Part shown: piece by piece, positions 16,927 through 26,187 of the stretch | How positions within the stretch are numbered: the stretch's first letter is position 1 | Layout: the number at the start of each line of letters is the position of its first letter | Assembly (NCBI GenBank): GCA_963837355.1 | Contig: CAWIMY010000008.1 | Coordinates: 62,001-126,000, forward strand | Direction of reading: 5' to 3' | DNA: 64,000 bases | From: Aureispira sp963837355 | Lineage (GTDB): Bacteria; Bacteroidota; Bacteroidia; Chitinophagales; Saprospiraceae | The notes under the pieces: model-generated | The model's input: the letters and a program-made list of their open reading frames with translations, nothing else | Told to the model about the DNA's origin: nothing | The model's database searches: none | Translations under genes and position numbers: made by a program

Positions 16927-17856
16927 ATGAAAGAGATTTGGGGAAATATACAGCAGTGGTTTGTCCACCTAACCGAAGGAGTGAGTCCCACTCAAAGTAA
17001 GTTGTTGTCTACTATGGCAATTGTATTGATCTTGTGGTTGCTGCTGCGAATTGTGTTGCGCTCGATTATGCGTCTACAGAGGGATATTGCGGTGCGCTAT
17101 ACTTGGCGCAAAAGCGCGGCCTACACCATTTATTTAATTGGAACGGTGGCAATTGTATTTGTGTGGTCCAATCGTTTTGGAGAGTTTGCCACCTATTTGG
17201 GCTTACTTTCTGCGGGCTTGGCAATTGCCTTTCAAGATCCAATTGTGAACATGGCAGGCTGGTATTTTATTCTGTTGCAAAAACCTTTTCGGGTAGGCGA
17301 TAGAATCGAAATAGAAGGGCAAATTGGCGATGTAGTCGACATTAATCTTTTCCAATTTAGTATTGTAGAAGTGGGCAACTGGGTGAGTGAAGAGCAGAGT
17401 ACAGGGCGCATTATTCATATTCCCAATGCCAAAATCTTCAAATCTCCCCTTGCCAATTACAACGAAGGGCTGGATTATATTTGGAATGAAATGAAGGTCT
17501 TGGTAACTTTTGAGAGCAATTGGCGAAAAGCTAAAGTATGTCTTCAAGAAATCTTGGATGAACACGCGCCAAAGGTAGGCGAAAATGCAAAAAAGGAGCT
17601 GCAAGCCTCCTCGGGGGAGTATCTAATTTATTACCACAAGGTAACCCCTATTGTTTATACGACGGTAGAGGACAGTGGTGTTTTGCTCACCTTGCGCTAT
17701 TTGTGTAAACCCAAAAGCCGCCGTAGTACGCTGTGTTTTTTATGGGAAAATATTCTAGATGCTTTTCAGGACGAGGACGATTTGGATTTTGCTTATCCTA
17801 CGCGCCGTACAATTGCTTCTGGAGGATTGCCACTGCCTTCGGCAGGCGACGATTAA
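16927..17856 (+). CDS. MscS-family mechanosensitive ion channel
   Basis: A 309-residue small-conductance mechanosensitive channel. Three hydrophobic segments lie at about 23-45, 62-80 and 90-112; the last is the pore-lining TM3 (YLGLLSAGLAIAFQDPIVNMAGWYFI), followed by the beta domain signature PFRVGDRIEIEGQIGDVVDINLF. The cytoplasmic C-terminal domain is of normal size. Such channels open under membrane tension and release solutes during osmotic downshock. It is likely co-transcribed with the DUF4258 lipoprotein upstream. Confidence 0.9.
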   Translation: MKEIWGNIQQWFVHLTEGVSPTQSKLLSTMAIVLILWLLLRIVLRSIMRLQRDIAVRYTWRKSAAYTIYLIGTVAIVFVWSNRFGEFATYLGLLSAGLAIAFQDPIVNMAGWYFILLQKPFRVGDRIEIEGQIGDVVDINLFQFSIVEVGNWVSEEQSTGRIIHIPNAKIFKSPLANYNEGLDYIWNEMKVLVTFESNWRKAKVCLQEILDEHAPKVGENAKKELQASSGEYLIYYHKVTPIVYTTVEDSGVLLTLRYLCKPKSRRSTLCFLWENILDAFQDEDDLDFAYPTRRTIASGGLPLPSAGDD

Positions 17857-18028
17857 ACGAATTAAAATAAGCCTCTGAGGGAGCAACTTTAACGCTACGA
17901 TAAGAAAACAGGTTTATCTTTATTCTTCCAAGCGTGGTTTTTTTATTTAATTTGTCCATAGCCTTTCCTCTCATCACATTCTTGCCGTATTGCTCTTAGC
18001 AGCGGACGGATAGACAAACCGACACACT

Positions 18029-19090
18029 ATGATAGATGTTGCCCTTCTGAGCGATTTTTGCCGCATCGCCGCCGCCCCTGGATTTGAACAGCGCTTACGC
18101 GCCACCCTGTTAGAGCAAGTTAAACCCTTAGTGGACGAGGTCTACACCGATACTATGGGAAATGTATACGCCGTCAAAAAAGGAACGCACCAAGGTGCGG
18201 AGGCTAAACGGGTGATGATTGGTGCCCACATGGATGAAATCGGCTTTATTGTCACCCATATCGAGGATGGCGGCTTTATCCGTTTCCATACCTTAGGGGG
18301 CTTTGACCCCAAAACACTAACGGCACAGCGTGTTATTGTACACGGCAAAAAAGACATTGTAGGTTGCATGGGCAGTAAACCTATTCACCTAATGACTGCT
18401 GCCGAACGCGGCAAACCCTTGAATATCAAAGACTATTTTATTGATACAGGCATGAGCCAAGAGGAAGTGAAAGCACTTATCAGCGTCGGCGACGCTATTA
18501 CGCGCGAGCGCGAGTTGATAGAAATGGGTAATTGTGTGAATGCTAAATCATTGGACAATCGTTTGGCCGTATACATGCTGTTTGAAGCGCTGCGGGAGCT
18601 GAAAGATGTAGAGGTGCCTTATGATGTTTACGGCGTTTTTACGGTACAAGAAGAAGTGGGCATTCGCGGCGCGAGTGTCGCTGCTCAACAGGTCAATCCC
18701 GATTTTGGCTTTGGTATTGATGTAACCATTGCTTTTGATGTACCTGGTGCCCAAGCACATGAGCGAATTACTAGCCTCGGGCAAGGTTGTGCCATCAAAA
18801 TCATGGATAGTTCTACCATTTGTGATTATAGAATGGTGCAATTTATGAAAGAGACGGCGGATAAAAACAACATCAAATGGCAGCCCGAAGTCTTAACGGG
18901 TGGGGGAACTGATACGGCGGGTATTCAGCGCCGTGGGAGCAATGGCTCTATTGCAGGCTGTATTTCCGTACCTTGTCGCAATGTCCACCAAGTTATTGAA
19001 ATGTCAGATAAAACGGACATTCGCAACGGCATTGATCTATTAAAAGAATGCCTTCTCACCATTGATACCTACGATTGGAGTTTCAAATAG
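18029..19090 (+). CDS. M42 family metallopeptidase (glutamyl aminopeptidase-like)
   Basis: A 353-residue cytoplasmic aminopeptidase. Metal ligands and catalytic residues of M42 are visible: GAHMDEIGF (H67, D69 region), AKSLDNRLAVY, the catalytic Glu pair in VQEEVGIRGA, FGIDVT and the final His in CRNVHQVIE. The TLGGFDPKTLTAQRVIVHGK segment forms the PDZ-like insertion. These enzymes form tetrahedral dodecamers that trim peptides from the N-terminus. Gene length is normal. It is convergent with the esterase gene, separated by the repeat-bearing terminator. Confidence 0.92.
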   Translation: MIDVALLSDFCRIAAAPGFEQRLRATLLEQVKPLVDEVYTDTMGNVYAVKKGTHQGAEAKRVMIGAHMDEIGFIVTHIEDGGFIRFHTLGGFDPKTLTAQRVIVHGKKDIVGCMGSKPIHLMTAAERGKPLNIKDYFIDTGMSQEEVKALISVGDAITRERELIEMGNCVNAKSLDNRLAVYMLFEALRELKDVEVPYDVYGVFTVQEEVGIRGASVAAQQVNPDFGFGIDVTIAFDVPGAQAHERITSLGQGCAIKIMDSSTICDYRMVQFMKETADKNNIKWQPEVLTGGGTDTAGIQRRGSNGSIAGCISVPCRNVHQVIEMSDKTDIRNGIDLLKECLLTIDTYDWSFK

Positions 19091-19122
19091 GACGATTTGT
19101 TGGATGGAACGGGTTTTTTTTC

Positions 19123-19274
19123 TGTAGGAACGTAGCATTGCTGTAGGAACGTAGCATTGCTGTAGGAACGTAGCATTGCTGTAGGAACGTAGCATTGCTG
19201 TAGGAACGTAGCATTGCTGTAGGAACGTAGCATTGCTGTAGGAACGTAGCATTGCTGTAGGAACGTAGCATTGC
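19123..19274. repeat. Eight tandem copies of a 19-base terminator arm
   Basis: The unit TGTAGGAACGTAGCATTGC occurs eight times in perfect head-to-tail order with no spacers. It is bounded on the left by a T-run ending TTC and on the right by an inverted copy of the first 14 bases. It sits between convergent genes. No direct-repeat/spacer alternation is present, so it is not a CRISPR array. It also creates an artificial open frame on the minus strand with a repeated peptide, which I do not regard as a gene. Confidence 0.9.
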
Positions 19275-19286
19275 TACGTTCCTACA
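19256..19286. terminator. Strong bidirectional terminator hairpin at the end of the repeat array
   Basis: The last repeat copy pairs with an inverted copy: arms TGTAGGAACGTAGC and GCTACGTTCCTACA (14 perfect pairs) with the loop ATT, followed by GAAAAAAC. On the minus strand the equivalent T-run follows directly, serving the esterase. From the plus side each of the eight left arms could pair with the single right arm. Confidence 0.8.
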
Positions 19287-19324
19287 GAAAAAACGATTTG
19301 ACAGAAAACAAAACGTTTCCGTTT

Positions 19325-19963
19325 TTACAACAATAATTTGCCCAACAAGGCTCGGTCGATGGCGTGGCCACCGTCGTACCAATGCGTTTGCACGGCCAAC
19401 CCCTGCGCTGCCAAAAAATCCGCCTGTTGCTGATAACGTTGGGCAGTTAAATATGCATCTTGGCGGCCTTGCACCAACTCCAAGCGTTTGTTATTCCAAT
19501 AGGCCAATTGCGGGCGATAATCTACATCTTCGGGGAAACCCGCCCCCCACAACAACAACCGATCGACGGCGGGTTGCAAGCGCTGCAACCAACGGCTGGC
19601 AGTCGCCCCCCCTTGCGAAAAGCCCAAGACCGTCACTGGCGTTTCCGCAGGCACTTGTGCCTGAAAATACTCCAACAAATGCTGTAAATAATTACTGTAG
19701 TCCTCAATTTCAGACAAGCGATCCGCTTTGGTCATCCAAGACGCGCCTACCTGTCCCTTTTTTTCATTCCAATAAAAACGCGAAAAGCCCTCAGGGGCTA
19801 CGACGAGATAATCGGCAGGCAATTGATCAAATTTATGGATCATTCGGCTGGCTAATTGGCCATAGCCGTGTAGGACAAAAAGGAGCTGGCGACAAGCGGC
19901 AGGGGTGGCTCCTGTGGTATAATAATGAGCTGTACGCGGAAATTTAATTTGGTGGGCTTGCAT
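19325..19963 (-). CDS. Alpha/beta hydrolase, phospholipase/carboxylesterase type
   Basis: A 212-residue serine hydrolase. The strand LLFVLHGYG gives the oxyanion region, VLGFSQGGA the nucleophile (Ser116), QGRQDAY the acid and YDGGHAID the His. Size and motif order fit the small carboxylesterase/lysophospholipase family (YpfH/EstB-like). There is no signal peptide, so it is cytoplasmic. The substrate is unknown; short acyl esters are likely. Its transcript ends in the repeat-bearing terminator downstream. Confidence 0.85.
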   Translation of the reverse strand: MQAHQIKFPRTAHYYTTGATPAACRQLLFVLHGYGQLASRMIHKFDQLPADYLVVAPEGFSRFYWNEKKGQVGASWMTKADRLSEIEDYSNYLQHLLEYFQAQVPAETPVTVLGFSQGGATASRWLQRLQPAVDRLLLWGAGFPEDVDYRPQLAYWNNKRLELVQGRQDAYLTAQRYQQQADFLAAQGLAVQTHWYDGGHAIDRALLGKLLL

Positions 19964-20104
19964 AACGAAATAGATGTTTGCTATTTAGACTAAAAAACGA
20001 TACCTTGCCTAAAGGTAGTATTCTATATAAAAACACACTGCCCAAGGGAGAATATTTCCTATCCATCCCTTTTATTATCCTGTCAAATACAGTTGTCCAA
20101 TTTC

Positions 20105-22720
20105 ATGAGTTCGAGTACAAAAAAAACAACCAAGCTACAGAATTTAGAGGCTACGCCTAATCCCAAACGCCAGTGGTTGCAACACATCGGCGCCTATCTG
20201 ATCCTGCTCCTTATTGCAATGGTCTATTTCAAACCTGCTGCCTTTGATGGCAAGAGTTTGAGCCAACATGATAACGTTCAGGGTATGGCGATGCAAACGG
20301 AAATCTTAGATTATCAAGAACGACAAAACGGCGAGCAAATTCGCTGGACCAACCAATACTTTGGCGGGATGCCTACCGCGCTCATGCGCAACTTAAACAT
20401 CAACCACATTGATGGAAAAATAGCGCCTGTAATAACATTATACCAAGGGTATAATGAATATATGTTGCTGTTTTTTATTATGTTATGTACTTATATTGGC
20501 TTGAGCCTAATGGGTGTTAATTGGGCAGCCTCGATTGGTTTTTCGGTGGTGCTGGCACTTTTTACCTCCAATATACTCTATATACAAGCAGGGCATACGG
20601 GCAAAATGGTGGTGGTGGCGACCGTCCCTGCCATTGTGGGGGCGTTTGTCTACGCTTACAAGAAAAACCTGCTGTTGGGAACAGGCATTTTTGCAGCGGT
20701 TTTGAGCTTTAATCTAGCAAAGAACCACGTCCAGATGACGTACTACATGTACTTTGCACTGACGATCTTAGGAATTGCATTCCTAATAGAATCAATCAAA
20801 AGAAAACAAATTCCCCACTTTGCTAAGTTTGCAGGAGCCATGATTGTCGCGACACTCTTGGCGGTGTTGTCCAATATTGGCTTTTTATGGCCCAACTACG
20901 AATACGGGCAAGAGTCCACTCGTGGAACAACCGAATTGACTACCAAAGAAACTAAAAGCGGGCTGGACAGAGGGTATATTTTTAGTCTGAGTATGGAAAA
21001 AGCAGAGATCGCGACGTTGATGTTTCCAAATTTTTATGGCGCTACACAAGCAAAATCTTGGGTAGGGGAGAACAACAAAGGGACAAACACGTATACCGCT
21101 TTCCGTTCTCCAAGAGTACAACAAGAATTAACCGCTGCTGCTAAAGCCAATGGTATTAGTGATGTAAATAAATTTTTAAATGACATTGCTCGCTCTTATA
21201 CGCTTCAGTATAGAGGGTCGCAAACGATGTCGGGCGGGCCAATGTATTATGGTGTCGTGGTCTGCTTCTTGTTCATTTTATCCTTGCTTTTGCTGCAAGG
21301 TGCTTTGAAATGGGGCGTGATTGTCAGCTTTATTTTCTTTGCGATTTTGGCTTTCGGACAGAATTTTCCTGTCGTGAGTGATTTGATGTACAGCTATTTT
21401 CCGCTGTACGCGAAGTTTAGAGATACTAAAATGACCTTATTGGTTGCCCAGCCAATTGTTATGCTGGCGATTGGTGCGGGTTTGATGCGCTTGGCGAGTT
21501 TTGATCCTGCTTTATATAAGGATACATGGTCGGCCAAACTATTGCCCCAACTCAAACAAACGGTTTCTAAGAAAGGCTATGTGATTTTGGCGACGGTTAT
21601 CGCTCTAGGAATTTGTGTCTTTATGTTTTTATACATTTCGATGGGAACATTGGGCGCTCCTGGTGACGAAGGTTTGGCAAGAATTAGCCCGACGCTAGTG
21701 GCTGCGTTACAAGCAGACCGCGCCGCCTTGGCCAAAATGGATATTATCAAAGCGGTTGGCTATATCTTAGCTGCTTTCTTTGTCTTGTTCTTATACACCA
21801 AAGAGACCATTAAATTAGAAATGATGGCTTTGGCGTTGGCTGTTTTGGCGGCTGTTGATTTGGGTATGGTGAATAAGGAATACGTCAACGAAGGCAGTTA
21901 CCAAAAACGTAAGAGTCTACAAGAGGATGTACAACCCACACCACAAGATTTAAATGTATTAAAAGACAATGGCGTATACCGAGTGATTGATTATTCACGT
22001 GGCGCACCTAGCCAAAATGCGATGGCTTCGGCTTTCCATAAGAGTATTGGGGGCTACTTTGCGGCCAAGCCTTTGTTGTACCAAGAATTTTGGGAAACCT
22101 ATCAAATGGATAATCCCAATGTATCTTTGCAGCAGAATATCAATATTTTTAACATGCTCAATCTCAAATACATTCTACTGCCCAATGGTCGAGTCATGGA
22201 TAATCCCACGGCATTAGGCAATGCTTGGTTTGTTGAAAATATAAACATCGTACCTGACGCTGATGCGGAAATTGCTGCTATTGGTGCTTTAAATACGCTT
22301 AATACGGCAGTGGTGCAGCAAGAATACGCAGACTACGTCGCCAATATGAACAGCACGTATGCGCCTGGTGATCGCATTGCACTGGCCTCTTATCATCCCG
22401 ATACGATGGTCTACGAATCCAATGCTCAAAATGAGCGCTTTGCTGTCTTTTCAGAAATGTATTACCCGCCTGAGAAAGGTTGGACAGTCTACATTGATGG
22501 GGAGGAAGTGGCACCATTTATCAAAACCAATTACCTCTTACGCGGTTTGCGAATTCCTGCAGGGGCGCACAAGATTACGATGATTTTTGCGCCTGCTTCG
22601 GTGATGACAGGTCGTCAAATTGGAGGAGTTGTTTCGCTCGTGCTCCTTGGATTACTATTGTTTGCTATTTTTAAATATTATAAAAAAGAACCTAAAAATA
22701 AGCCGACTACCACGGTCTAG
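20105..22720 (+). CDS. YfhO family membrane protein
   Basis: An 871-residue protein with about a dozen or more membrane spans and an extracytoplasmic C-terminal domain with a final span at about 845-863. The family features are present: LSQHDNVQGMAMQTEILDYQ and W-x-NQ-x-FGGMPTA near the N-terminus, a GHTGKM loop, and FSEMYYPPEKGWTVYIDGEE near the end. YfhO proteins are GT-C-like and, in Bacillus, needed for glycosylating lipoteichoic acid; the Bacteroidota role is not known. The ATG at 20105 is preferred over an in-frame TTG 12 bases earlier. A possible glycosyltransferase follows 10 bases after its stop. Confidence 0.9.
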   Translation: MSSSTKKTTKLQNLEATPNPKRQWLQHIGAYLILLLIAMVYFKPAAFDGKSLSQHDNVQGMAMQTEILDYQERQNGEQIRWTNQYFGGMPTALMRNLNINHIDGKIAPVITLYQGYNEYMLLFFIMLCTYIGLSLMGVNWAASIGFSVVLALFTSNILYIQAGHTGKMVVVATVPAIVGAFVYAYKKNLLLGTGIFAAVLSFNLAKNHVQMTYYMYFALTILGIAFLIESIKRKQIPHFAKFAGAMIVATLLAVLSNIGFLWPNYEYGQESTRGTTELTTKETKSGLDRGYIFSLSMEKAEIATLMFPNFYGATQAKSWVGENNKGTNTYTAFRSPRVQQELTAAAKANGISDVNKFLNDIARSYTLQYRGSQTMSGGPMYYGVVVCFLFILSLLLLQGALKWGVIVSFIFFAILAFGQNFPVVSDLMYSYFPLYAKFRDTKMTLLVAQPIVMLAIGAGLMRLASFDPALYKDTWSAKLLPQLKQTVSKKGYVILATVIALGICVFMFLYISMGTLGAPGDEGLARISPTLVAALQADRAALAKMDIIKAVGYILAAFFVLFLYTKETIKLEMMALALAVLAAVDLGMVNKEYVNEGSYQKRKSLQEDVQPTPQDLNVLKDNGVYRVIDYSRGAPSQNAMASAFHKSIGGYFAAKPLLYQEFWETYQMDNPNVSLQQNINIFNMLNLKYILLPNGRVMDNPTALGNAWFVENINIVPDADAEIAAIGALNTLNTAVVQQEYADYVANMNSTYAPGDRIALASYHPDTMVYESNAQNERFAVFSEMYYPPEKGWTVYIDGEEVAPFIKTNYLLRGLRIPAGAHKITMIFAPASVMTGRQIGGVVSLVLLGLLLFAIFKYYKKEPKNKPTTTV

Positions 22721-22730
22721 ACTCTACCCT

Positions 22731-23744
22731 ATGGCGATTAGTGAAGAACAAGGCGCGCGAATTCGAGCATTTGAACAGCAAGCCGTACCAAAATATCCTT
22801 ATTGGTACGGTATGAATCGCGCGCTGTACAAAAGTATTGGACTGCCCGAAACACAGCCTGTCAGTTGCCATTTGCAGCATGGCGCGGTGATGATGTACAA
22901 CACCCAAAAGCCCGATTATTTTACGCTTAATAACCCTTATCCTGTTATCTTTTTGGACAACGAGGAGCAACTGCAGTTTTGTAAGAACTATCAAGCTAAG
23001 CCGATTACGAAACCAATGCATATTGTAGGGAGCATTTTTCCTCGCTATAGACGCACACAGGGCATTGAGTCCCGTCCTGATGCCAAAGGAAGTTTAGCCA
23101 TTATTAGCCATACCACTCATTCTATTACGGTCGATTCTGACTGGCAACGTCTGATTCAAGAGTATAAAGCACTGCCCAAACAGTACCATCCGATTACGAT
23201 TAGTATCTACTATCGGGATTACTTATTGGGCTTACACGAGTTGTTTATCGAAGAAGGGTTTGATGTGATTACGTCGGGACACATGGCTGACCCTACCTTT
23301 GTAGATAATTTTTATGAACATTTGGCGGGCTTTAAATATGTGGTAGCAAATGATTTAGGATCACATCTTTATTATGCTATTGAGATGGGGATCCCTTTCT
23401 TTTTGCACGGCCCCGTAGGCCAGTATAAAGTGGTCGCCAAGGAGCCCAACAAAGAAAAAGACGATTACGAACAACGGGATTACGACCGTTTGGGCGAATT
23501 GTACGAATGGTTTACTCCTACTGCCGCAGAAATTGAGGCAGGTATCGAAATTACGTCGGAGCAACGTGAGTTTGTTCGAAAAATGACAGGTTACTACGCG
23601 GCTTTGCCCGATGAGGAAATTCGCGCGATTATCCAGCGCAGTAAGTGGGGCTTTTATGCCAAAGAACTGCTTCTCTCACCGATTAAGTTGCCTCTAAAAT
23701 GGTACCGTGGGTTGAAGGCGCGCACCAAAAAGGAAATTCACTAG
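22731..23744 (+). CDS. Possible glycosyltransferase-like protein of unknown family
   Basis: A 337-residue soluble protein from the ATG at 22731; longer frames start inside the upstream gene. It contains KPMHIVGSIFPRYRRTQGIE, ITISIYYRDYLLGLHELFIEEGFDVITSGH and FKYVVANDLGSHLYYAIEMGIPFFLHGP. The last segment (a visible surface strand, then Ser/His and a gradually rising helix to a GIP turn) resembles the nucleotide-sugar part of GT-B enzymes, where the text would read SxxGxxxxEAxxxGxP. This is a loose comparison. It is tightly linked to yfhO (10-base gap), which supports a surface-glycan role. Confidence 0.6.
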   Translation: MAISEEQGARIRAFEQQAVPKYPYWYGMNRALYKSIGLPETQPVSCHLQHGAVMMYNTQKPDYFTLNNPYPVIFLDNEEQLQFCKNYQAKPITKPMHIVGSIFPRYRRTQGIESRPDAKGSLAIISHTTHSITVDSDWQRLIQEYKALPKQYHPITISIYYRDYLLGLHELFIEEGFDVITSGHMADPTFVDNFYEHLAGFKYVVANDLGSHLYYAIEMGIPFFLHGPVGQYKVVAKEPNKEKDDYEQRDYDRLGELYEWFTPTAAEIEAGIEITSEQREFVRKMTGYYAALPDEEIRAIIQRSKWGFYAKELLLSPIKLPLKWYRGLKARTKKEIH

Positions 23745-23885
23745 TCCTCTTTTTTCAAAAACTTTCTTATTATGTAATAATAAGAAGCCTTTCCCTTTGC
23801 CAACAACGGTGTAACATTTTGGAAACTGCCCTCGTTTGAGCCAAGACGTATTCCTTATTCGTCACTTGCTTAAACACCGATTTTT

Positions 23886-25235
23886 ATGCCTCCTGCTCGT
23901 TTAGCTTTTCCCGAAGCCTTTTTGCATTACATTTGGAAACTCCACCTCTACAACCAACAACAACTGCGCACCGTTTGCGGCCAACCACTAGAAATTTGCC
24001 ACCAAGGCTGGCACAACCACCATGCAGGGCCTGACTTTAGCAATGCCCGTATCCGCATAGGTAAAACGCTTTGGGCGGGACAGGTTGAAATTCATAAACG
24101 TGCTTCGGATTGGTTGGCACACCAACATCAACACGATGCGGCCTACAACAATACGATACTGCATGTGGTCTACGAATACGATTGTCCCATTTATCGAGCG
24201 ACAGGGGAGGAAATCCCTACCTTGGTTTTGCGAGGACGCATTGCGCCGCGCTATTTGCAACGCTATGAGCGCCTTCTAAATAGCCCGACTTGGATTCCTT
24301 GTCAAGCACAAATGCATCCTCTTATTAGTCAAAATTGTTCCCTTTGGTTGGATCGCTTGGCAATAGAGCGCCTACAAGATAAAATTGTGGGTATTGAGGA
24401 GCGGTTGGCACTCAACCACCACCATTGGGAGCAAACCTTTTACCAGTTTTTGGCGCGTAGTTTTGGAATGCAACAAAATGCTGCTCCCTTTGAAGCGTTG
24501 GCGCTGGCACTTCCCTTGAAAATTTTGGCGAAGCACAAGCAAAATTTGCTCCAGCTCGAAGCTTTATTACTAGGGCAAGCGGGGTTGCTACAAGCGATTG
24601 AAGAAAAAGATCCTTATGTGCAACAGCTGGATAAAGAGTATCAATTTTTGGCCAAAAAGTACCGTTTACAGCCCTTGTTAGCGAGCAGCTGGAAATTCGG
24701 AAGAATGCGGCCTGCTAGCTTTCCGACGATTCGTCTGGCGCAATTTGCAGCGCTGATTCACCGATCCAGCCACTTGTTTTCTAAGATCATACAAGAGCAA
24801 GATGTGGCGCAATTACGCGAGTTGCTCGAAGTAGAACTACAAGGATATTGGGTAGAGCATTACCGCTTAGGAATCGAGGCGGTGCCTAGAAAAAAACGTT
24901 TGGGTAAGGGAAGCATTGATTTGATTCTAATCAATACCATTGCTCCCTTTTTGATGGCTTATGGGCGTTACAAAGGAGAAACGGATTATACCGAACGTTC
25001 TTTAGAGTTATTACAAGCTGTAGCGCCCGAAAAAAATGCCGTCGTACAACATTGGGAGGCACTAAAAATCAAGTCTAAAAGTGCCTTAGAAACGCAAGCT
25101 CTGTTGCAGCTCAAAAAACAATATTGCGATAAAAAACGTTGCTTAGATTGTCATTTTGGACATAAAATATTACAACAAAGAGAGCCAGCGCTCAACGAAC
25201 GCAAAAAAGAAGGGTTAGCCTTAAGAACCAAATAA
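23886..25235 (+). CDS. DUF2851 family protein
   Basis: A 449-residue protein with the DUF2851 hallmark near the N-terminus: PEAFLHYIWKLHLYN, GWHNHHAGPDFSNARIRIG, LWAGQVEIHKRASDWLAHQHQHD and YNNTILHVVYEYD. The middle is helical. The C-terminus has several Cys (YCDKKRCLDCHFGHKIL) that could bind a metal. The family is common in Bacteroidota and its role is undescribed; the N-terminal GPDF-x-NA-x-I and VEIH motifs recall a nuclease-like or metal site, but I do not claim it. It is a solitary gene. Confidence 0.88.
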   Translation: MPPARLAFPEAFLHYIWKLHLYNQQQLRTVCGQPLEICHQGWHNHHAGPDFSNARIRIGKTLWAGQVEIHKRASDWLAHQHQHDAAYNNTILHVVYEYDCPIYRATGEEIPTLVLRGRIAPRYLQRYERLLNSPTWIPCQAQMHPLISQNCSLWLDRLAIERLQDKIVGIEERLALNHHHWEQTFYQFLARSFGMQQNAAPFEALALALPLKILAKHKQNLLQLEALLLGQAGLLQAIEEKDPYVQQLDKEYQFLAKKYRLQPLLASSWKFGRMRPASFPTIRLAQFAALIHRSSHLFSKIIQEQDVAQLRELLEVELQGYWVEHYRLGIEAVPRKKRLGKGSIDLILINTIAPFLMAYGRYKGETDYTERSLELLQAVAPEKNAVVQHWEALKIKSKSALETQALLQLKKQYCDKKRCLDCHFGHKILQQREPALNERKKEGLALRTK

Positions 25236-25313
25236 ATAATTGTATCTTGAAACAGCGTTGCGGCACTGCGTAGGGCTATAAATTTATACCTACTCACTTA
25301 ATTATGGAATCGA

Positions 25314-25754
25314 ATGATTGATTTACGAGAAGTCTTGACAGAGTATTCGGATGTCAAGAAATACAAATTGAAAGAATTAGACAACGGCAAATTTAGCATA
25401 GACATTGCTATGAAGCTCAAAGATGGCTCTTTCCGTTACCAGTTTGTTTGGATTTGGTTGGCCGAGGGCCGCGCTAAAGGAAAAGATTGTGTCTACATGA
25501 CTAGCCGGGCGGGGATTTATACGCCTAACGCCAATCTTTACCAACTGCTTAAAGAATCAGGCTACGGCGTTTATTCGACCGTCACCATTGTTCCTGACAA
25601 AGATAAAGAGGGCAATCCCTGCGAAACGGTCGTTGTGCAAGCAAGCCCTGTCTTGGAATACTTGCAAAAAGAAGAGTTTATAGAAATTTTGTGGGAGGTG
25701 GCCGAAATTGCCGATATTTTAGAAGAAAAACACTTTGGGGGCGATTCTAACTAA
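25314..25754 (+). CDS. Conserved small cytoplasmic protein, unknown
   Basis: A 146-residue acidic protein without signal or membrane segments. It has an alternating strand pattern (KYKLKELDNGKFSIDIAMKL, then RYQFVWIWL), a YMTSRAGIY turn and a helical C-terminus (EYLQKEEFIEILWEVAEIADILEEK). This layout is reminiscent of YbjN or type III chaperone-like folds, but I cannot place it. It is followed by a clear terminator. Confidence 0.65.
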   Translation: MIDLREVLTEYSDVKKYKLKELDNGKFSIDIAMKLKDGSFRYQFVWIWLAEGRAKGKDCVYMTSRAGIYTPNANLYQLLKESGYGVYSTVTIVPDKDKEGNPCETVVVQASPVLEYLQKEEFIEILWEVAEIADILEEKHFGGDSN

Positions 25755-25799
25755 GTATTTCCCCAAATACCATAAAATCCATTCAAAAAGAAGTGGACA

Positions 25800-25837
25800 A
25801 CTGCCTTTCCAGTATTTATTGGGAGGGCAGTTTTTTT
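25800..25837 (+). terminator. Terminator after the 146-residue protein gene
   Basis: ACTGCC and GGCAGT arms, extended by TTCC pairing with GGGAG, close a loop of about 10 bases and are followed by seven T. Confidence 0.75.
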
Positions 25838-25871
25838 GTCATGGCGTAAGCGCTTACTTGGTATAGGGCAT

Positions 25872-25909
25872 AAAAAAAGCTTTGAGGCTAAATAAGCGCT
25901 CAAAGCTTT
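25872..25909 (-). terminator. Terminator of the downstream tRNA-fMet copy
   Basis: On the minus strand arms AAAGCTTTGAG and CTCAAAGCTTT flank a 12-base loop and run into T. It lies directly after the tRNA. Confidence 0.85.
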
Positions 25910-25915
25910 CACTAG

Positions 25916-25987
25916 ATGCAGAGGTAGGACTCGAACCTACGACCTACGGGTTATGAGCCCGCCGAGCTACCGCTGCTCCACTCTGCG
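25916..25987 (-). tRNA. tRNA-fMet (CAT), copy 2
   Basis: A 72-base cloverleaf on the minus strand with anticodon CAT in CTCATAA. Two initiator marks are present: a C-A mismatch at the first acceptor pair (CGCAGAG against CTCTGCA) and the three G-C pairs of the anticodon stem (GGGC-TCAT-AACCC). The T-arm GTAGG-TTCGAGT-CCTAC is perfect. CCA is not encoded. Identical to the copy at 26116. Confidence 0.93.
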
Positions 25988-26070
25988 TTGTGTGGTACAA
26001 ATATAGAACAAGCTTTTCAAAATCCCAAATTTTATTTAGTTTTTCACAAAATAATTTTCCAATAGGGCAT

Positions 26071-26109
26071 AAAAAAAAGCTTTGAGGCTAAATAAGCGCT
26101 CAAAGCTTT
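26071..26109 (-). terminator. Terminator of the upstream tRNA-fMet copy
   Basis: Same hairpin as at 25872-25909, with one more T in the tail on the minus strand. Confidence 0.85.
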
Positions 26110-26115
26110 CACTAG

Positions 26116-26187
26116 ATGCAGAGGTAGGACTCGAACCTACGACCTACGGGTTATGAGCCCGCCGAGCTACCGCTGCTCCACTCTGCG
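26116..26187 (-). tRNA. tRNA-fMet (CAT), copy 1
   Basis: Identical in sequence to the tRNA at 25916-25987, including the C1-A72 mismatch and the GGG/CCC anticodon stem that define initiator tRNA. It has its own terminator, so both copies may be functional. Confidence 0.93.

Noticed and set aside
19123..19286. CRISPR array
   Set aside because: Units are contiguous with no spacers and no cas genes are nearby.
19040..19382. Minus-strand frames with a repeated peptide across the 19-base array
   Set aside because: The peptide repeats only because 19 bases times three is a multiple of three; the frames lie over a terminator and have no family signal.
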